This document shows, piece after piece, positions 58,854 to 64,000 of a stretch of 64,000 bases of DNA. A program made the position numbers and the translations under genes. The stretch is from Filosporella fistucella (lineage: Eukaryota > Ascomycota > Leotiomycetes > Helotiales): positions 1,674,001 to 1,738,000 of the forward strand of contig JAQJZZ010000013.1 of assembly GCA_030077755.1 (NCBI GenBank). Direction: 5' to 3'. Each line of letters opens with the position of its first letter. The stretch's first letter is position 1. The notes under the pieces were generated by a model. It saw nothing but the letters and a program-made list of their open reading frames with translations, did no database searches and was not told the DNA's origin.

Positions 58854-61287
58854 CTAAACCATCGAGAAGGAAACGTGCCAAGTTCCTTGCTGCAGGACTA
58901 ACAGACTCCCCGGTTGGTTGAAGTCATACATATCATGATTTCCGCCGTTACACTCGCCACTCCATGCTGTCGCACTAATCTGGCATGCAGAAAAGCCATC
59001 TTCTTTGTCAGGACCAACAACAAAATTCATATGTCTCTCCGGATGATCGTATGATATTTTCTTTGTAGTAATATGTTTCCAAAACACACGTCCAAAATAT
59101 GTCTCGATTCTTGTCCACCCAACTGGAACGGCACGTCCAGGATCTCGCTCTAAGACCGGCGGATTGCGAAAGCAGGCTTTCAGTCCAAGCTCATGCTTTT
59201 GATGCCCTGTGAGTGGTGCGTCAAATTGATTCCAATACTGCAGATAAGCATCGGTGTAGAATAGATTGTTTTCATTGTCAATCAGAGTGTACCACCCTTT
59301 GGGGAGAATAGGGGTTGCTCTTAATGGGTGAAGCTTCAAGACCGATGACAATAAACAAGAATTACCCCGTTTATGACCTGTTGATTTGGTATTTTCACAT
59401 TCGTTTGTTGGAAATGTAATTGCTTCTGGGGTCTTGAGCATTGTTTCTGTCTGGCTTCTTGAACATGCATACGATGCAAATGTAACAGCCATGAAATTCA
59501 ACCAAGGGAAGTCGGTCTTGTGGAAGAAAGTGGCTTGGTAAGTAAGCTCTCGAATTTCTTTGAGCATAACTCCCAGGGTGCGCAGCTCCGTCGCGGAGCT
59601 GTTACTAGTATCATCCTCAATTTCGGAATATGCAAACAAGTGTTCGCTGAGGTTGGGTGGGAAAGCCAGGAAGAGTTCCCCAAGAGCAATCGTATCCTTG
59701 ACCGTAAGGTTTCCGTCAAAGTACCAAGATGTAATCAAGCTTTGTAGCGAACTGAGGTCGGAATGGAGATGTGACATAGCTTTGTCGCCTGTTCCCTTAA
59801 TGCTGGGAAGGATCATGTATTCTAGCAACGCCTTCGATCTGACTATCTCTGCCATCAATGACTTGGAAAAGTCGGGTAAGAACTGATGCTGCTGCCTCGA
59901 CATCTTGCAATAGGGAAACGAAGGTGTCAATTCTCTATTGGGCAGCCAAAAACAGATCCTGTCCTTGCCGTATACACTGTCGCTACTCTGGACGGAGTTT
60001 GGTACATCTTCAACCGCTGACTGCATCGCATTGTCTTTCATTTCGCACTCGATAGGAACAGAATGAGACCCCGGCAGTTGAGATTCATGAGGGCTCATCT
60101 TGCTGGTTTCTGGGGCTGTGCCGGGTGTGGGGTTCGCCTTAACCGGCAAAGTATGAATATTGGTACACAATTCTTCCTGTTTATCTGAATTGGGCGGCAC
60201 ATTGCTGGTCAGATTCTGGTTGCTCTGTCGCGAGCTCTCTTCTGTTGGCGTACCATCATCCTTGAATGTATTCGATTTATGTTGTCGTGCAGCAGGATTT
60301 CGAGCATGCTGAGCATCAACCAGAAATGGCTCACTTGAGCCTAGGTCAAGTGTTATAATAGATTGATCAGGAATTGCGTCAGGAACATCTTCCAGTCGCT
60401 GATTCCTAAGTACACATTAGCGATAAGACAAGAAGCTCCACACCAGGGACTCACAAATTCTTTTCTAGCTCGGGCGAGCATGTTGACTGTTCCTCTAATA
60501 GTCCATTTTGCTCTAGACTTTTCAAATAGGCCTTCAGGTTTGATTGATGCTTTTTGATGTCTTCACTAGAAAAGCCTTCACTAATCAACTCTCGACGAAA
60601 TTGCCTCCATACATCTGTATCATCGTTGGGATGTTCTGTAAGTACGGACTCCTCACGCCTCCCGGTCCGAATCTCCAACGCAATGGTATCAATGAGCGTA
60701 ATCATTGCTGAGAATGCATCCACCTTTCCCTCGATCCTTCTCCAGGCCTCCTCTCCCTCAGGGCTCACGACAGGCGTTACCAGCTCAGGCTGATCTCTCC
60801 CTCGAACATCCTCGCTAAGTCCTTCAATCAGAGTCCTAATTTCTGACAAACCTGTAACTCTCTCCTCTATCCGCCCGAGCGCACTTACACCGACAGTTGC
60901 CAGGTAGGCATTCAGTACGGAAACATGAAGAGAAAGTCTGCTTCGCAACGAAGAAATGTTTTTGCATCCGAATTTTAGTCTGTCCCAGTTGCGGCGTCTG
61001 CTTGTTCCCAATCCTTTATACTTCAAGACTAGGTCTCGAAGCTCCGTGACTGTCGATTGGCAATTTGAAAGAATAGCTGCGAGGTGCGTAGCGTCGTTGT
61101 CCGGCCCTGATATTATCGAGTCCGATTTTCTTGCTTCAGCCTCAAGTCGCGTTGTAAGGATGACCAGGCTGTTTAACTCGTCAGTTATTTCAGAGTACTT
61201 TCCACATGCCACCTTCCAATTTTCATAGGCTTGGACTGTTAATTGCACCAGAGTGAAGATGTCCACTATTGAAATTCCGAATGACAT
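58854..61287 (-). CDS. STAND-type fungal N-terminal domain joined to two WW-like motifs
   Basis: Exons 61287-60455 and 60405-58854 encode 794 residues around a 49-nt intron (GTGAGT, branch CGCTAATG, TTAG). Residues 1-140 (MSFGISIVDIFTLVQLTVQA and onward) are a helical domain like those at the N-terminus of many fungal STAND/NLR-like and ankyrin proteins. A long Ser/Pro-rich, probably disordered region follows (about 280-430). A helical domain covers about 440-610. Two segments resemble WW domains: LPKGWYTLIDNENNLFYTDA (from about 645) and VPVGWTRIETYFGRVFWKHI (from about 704), the latter ending ISYDHP, where Tyr replaces the usual second Trp. No P-loop, NACHT or NB-ARC motif is present. Such N-terminal domains are death-effector-like in some fungal immune receptors; that role here is inference. 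The HET gene is 2.2 kb away. Confidence 0.7.
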
Positions 61288-62361
61288 TGTTCTGTGGTTT
61301 TGTCGTTCATTAAGCTTGGGATAAGATTTAGGTAACTATCTTGTCGATGGGAAAAGTTGTAGAGGTCGCTGCATGATTAGTGACCAGTGATATGCAAATC
61401 ACAGAAGCCATTGGTCCGTTGATTGCTTTTCACCATAGGAAACTGCGCCAGGTTGTACTCAAGGCTTTCTGATGGCAAGAGAATCGATAAGCAAGCCAAC
61501 AATGCCGCCTGGCATTGCCTCGCGTGGAGGGGTAGCCAAATATGTCCGCTGGCTTCGTAGCATGAATGCCCTAGCTCAAGAGTCCTGCGGTCTGTTCAAA
61601 GGAGACACTTGTGTGGTGGACAACCCAAGGCTGACGCATGCACAAGATAATGACATGGTCGGTGTGAAAGCGGGTGCGCGGTTTTTGGAATTCTGCAGCA
61701 GGAGGATACAGCGTCTGGGCAATCCAAGCAGTCCCCGATTTGCTACAATTCATCCTGGTAGGGACATATACGAAGATACCGAACACAGATATGTTCAAGG
61801 AGCGGAGGGGTGTTTTGTAGTACTGCAATTTCAAAGACTTGCAAAGCCGGCTGATAAAACATATATTGATGTCTTCGTAGGCATGGTTGTCTTGAACCGC
61901 GATGAATAAGAAGAAAATAAAATAATCGAGAGTCGCCGAGACTGATACAGACCAAGAACATACTACAGTAGGATAACTCGAACTCGGGTTGAAGCACAAG
62001 TATGAGCCGGGAAAGGAATGGGTACATCACGTGCCAGTAGCACCATCTGGGATAGCTTGGCAATGGGAGCTCTCTGGCTTGAAAATCGCAAGATCATTTC
62101 AAATACCCTCAATATTCCCCAATCTGGTTTCCACTTACAGGTGCAGAAGAGCTTATGATCTGAGAAGCTTTGCGATTGAGTCTAGGAGGATACCACGCCA
62201 TTTTCAAAACCTACAACGCCCAGATTTTGTGATTCTAAACTTTGGGGCATCTTGTTCCTGTAAATCAACAAACCTTGCTGTCAACAACCACCCTTGAATG
62301 CTCACACGACATCAAACCTGATCCCCAAAATTGCCAACACCATCCAATATCCCTTTGCATC
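61288..62361. other. Intergenic between divergent genes
   Basis: This separates the start of the STAND-N/WW gene (-) from RTT103 (+). It contains the doubtful 61472-61909 frame listed separately. Promoters of both flanking genes should be here. Confidence 0.45.
61472..61909 (+). CDS. Doubtful open frame, 145 residues
   Basis: One uninterrupted frame begins MARESISKPTMPPGIASRGG and ends with a fairly ordered segment, YIDVFVGMVVLNRDE. There is no recognised domain, and an open frame of similar length overlaps on the other strand. It could be a small lineage-specific gene or chance. I list it because nothing else explains the gap. Confidence 0.25.
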   Translation: MARESISKPTMPPGIASRGGVAKYVRWLRSMNALAQESCGLFKGDTCVVDNPRLTHAQDNDMVGVKAGARFLEFCSRRIQRLGNPSSPRFATIHPGRDIYEDTEHRYVQGAEGCFVVLQFQRLAKPADKTYIDVFVGMVVLNRDE

Positions 62362-63843
62362 ATGGCGTATACAGATGACGCTGTGTTGGCAAAGCTTTCT
62401 GCTCTCAATGAAACCCAGGAAAGCATCGTGAGTATCTTTGTCCTCTTTCTAACCAGCATTCTAACCTCAAGCAGGTCACAGTCGCCCAATGGGTAATGTT
62501 TCACAGGTCAGCAAACGCGATCACTTCACCACTTCCTGTGCCCTGTACTGACCCGATATTCCAGGAGACATGCAGATCGAACTGGCCAGTTGTGGCTCCA
62601 GCGATTGAAGGATTCTGGAAGCAATAAGAGATTGAACCTCATCTATCTTGCGAACGGTACGAAATAATACATACCCAATGGCTTTAATTGAGAGGTCCTT
62701 CGAGATTGACATTGGAGTTTGCATGCTAATCACTGGTGGAATTATAGAGGTTGCCCAACAGTCGAAAGCTCGTCGCAAGGACGACTTCCTTATAGCATTC
62801 TCTCCTGTCATCGCAGAAGCTACATCGACTGCATACAAGGGGGCTACAAATGAAGTGCAACAGAAGTTAAGACGAGTGGTGGAGGTTTGGAGACAGCGCC
62901 AGATTTTCGAGCTGCCTATCCAAGAGGCAATCGAGTCGCGAATCGACGGTAGGCTCTCCTCCGAGTTTCTTAAGTACGTTGTGAGTGTGGGCTAATAGCG
63001 ACAGAGCTGGACAAATCCCGATCCTCGAACAAACGTGCGGGCGGGTCTATATTCTCTTCAAACCCAAGCGCGATTCCGAATGAGTTTGCCCCTCTGGTCA
63101 CTCCACAACAGACAGTCACGAAGCTTGTGCTCTCCACCAAGACCTCCGTCAATGCAGCAAATCAAGATTATGATAAGCTTATGGATCCATCCGCTGTAGC
63201 TCCGTCTGCACCCGTTCATGCTGCTCGCCTCAATGGATTGCTCAAGACGCTTGCAAATGCGGAGGGTGCTGTGGCAGAGAGTATCAAAGCACGAAAGTTA
63301 CTCATCGAAGGATTGGAGAAGATTTTGGACACGAACCGTGCCGCTCTCATCATTGATGAAAAGCAACTTACTGAGCTCACGAGTCGAAAGTTGGAAATCG
63401 ACCAGAAGAAACACGATGTAGAAGAGAGCATCATGCGTGGGTTTGCAAATAACAGCAATCCAGGAACACCAGTTGGCGATGGATCCCCAGGTGTCCAGCA
63501 CTCACCTGTCACGCCCGCTCCTGAGTTGGATCGCCCTGAAGTTGAGGCCCTGACCCCTCCTGGATATCCACAGCCCCCAGCGGGAGAGCCAATTCCAGCC
63601 TTCGAGTTAGACACCAATAATGGGTTTAGCAACCAGAATGGCGCTCAATATCATCAATCCCTTCAACAAGCTGCTGGATCGGATTTGCTATCAAGTTTGT
63701 CAAACCCCTACAACCATCCTCGATCGGCTAGCTCGGGCAGTGCAAAGAAACGGAAGTTGAACACCGAAGACAATTTTCCTGACCTTGATGATGGATTGGA
63801 TGCCGACGTTGCAGAAATGCTCAGAAGAGATAGTGGGAGCTGA
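62362..63843 (+). CDS. RTT103: CTD-interacting (CID) protein Rtt103
   Basis: Five exons (62362-62427, 62475-62506, 62565-62656, 62748-62948, 63005-63843) encode 409 residues. The second exon is only 32 nt. Introns are 47, 58, 91 and 56 nt. The CID domain fills residues 1-133: MAYTDDAVLAKLSALNETQE, VTVAQWVMFHRRHADRT, SNKRLNLIYLANEVAQQSK, then QKLRRVVEVWRQRQIF. Rtt103 binds Ser2-phosphorylated RNA polymerase II C-terminal repeats and helps recruit the Rat1 exonuclease at transcription termination. A coiled coil follows (about 225-300), then a Pro-rich stretch (PGYPQPPAGEPIPAF) and a basic-acidic end (KKRKLNTEDNFPDLDDGLDA) that includes a likely nuclear signal. The donor of intron 2 is GTCAGC, a weaker variant. 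Confidence 0.93.
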
Positions 63844-64000
63844 ATGGAGATAGAAAAGAAATCTCGACGTCATGATAATCAAGGCTATCCTGCCCAAAGT
63901 GCCTTTCTGGATGGGATTATGCGCAAGGTTCTTGTTTTGCAGTCCAATATCGGAACTATGTATTATGGATTTCGGCGTCTTCATTGCGGCATGTATTTCT
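63844..64000. other. RTT103 3' flank, right edge
   Basis: Only the downstream flank of RTT103 is present before the window ends. No feature is supported. Confidence 0.4.

Overview
The window is eukaryotic nuclear DNA from a filamentous ascomycete. Most genes have one to four short introns (about 44 to 125 nt) with GT(A/G)AGT-like donors and CTAAC/CTGAC branch points just upstream of (C/T)AG acceptors. The proteins are fungal: midasin, Ctk3, Rtt103, Hat1, a DUF3818 protein, a HET-domain protein and a cellular rvt reverse transcriptase. The moderate AT content, the gene families and the N-terminal domain of the gene at 58854-61287 point to Leotiomycetes, possibly Sclerotiniaceae. That placement is inference, not proof.

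Layout. 0.5-3.2 kb: an intact rvt-type reverse transcriptase (-). 4.1-4.2 kb: an intron-containing tRNA-Val(AAC) (-). 4.7-6.6 kb: two small uncharacterised genes (-). 6.5-8.1 kb: a diverged tandem repeat array with a period near 158 bp and a short hairpin in each unit. 9.2-11.3 kb: PXB/DUF3818 protein (-). 13.6-17.1 kb: PDA1 (pyruvate dehydrogenase E1 alpha) and HAT1, both (-). 17.4-18.7 kb: ZIP9/Atx2-type metal transporter (+), divergent from HAT1. 21.5-23.9 kb: Cdc4-like F-box/WD40 protein (+). 28.9-30.2 kb: DUF6594 membrane protein (+). 31.7-32.6 kb: CTK3 (-). 34.0-34.7 kb: mitochondrial ribosomal protein bL12m (-), divergent from the 14.85-kb midasin gene MDN1 at 35.0-49.8 kb (+).

The last 14 kb is more accessory in character. 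It holds a second diverged repeat array (period about 154 bp, 50.3-50.9 kb) just upstream of an unknown gene with one unresolved exon junction. It also holds two secreted cysteine-rich proteins rebuilt here from several exons (53.2-54.2 and 57.5-58.0 kb), a HET-domain protein (54.7-56.7 kb), and a protein that joins a STAND-type fungal N-terminal domain to two WW-like motifs (58.9-61.3 kb). RTT103 (62.4-63.8 kb, +) closes the window.

Functional links. MDN1 (60S maturation), bL12m, PDA1 and HAT1 are housekeeping genes. CTK3 and RTT103 both act on the RNA polymerase II C-terminal domain. The most unusual single item is the intact cellular reverse transcriptase. The least explained non-coding structures are the two roughly 155-bp repeat arrays. 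No rRNA, CRISPR array or intact transposon was seen.
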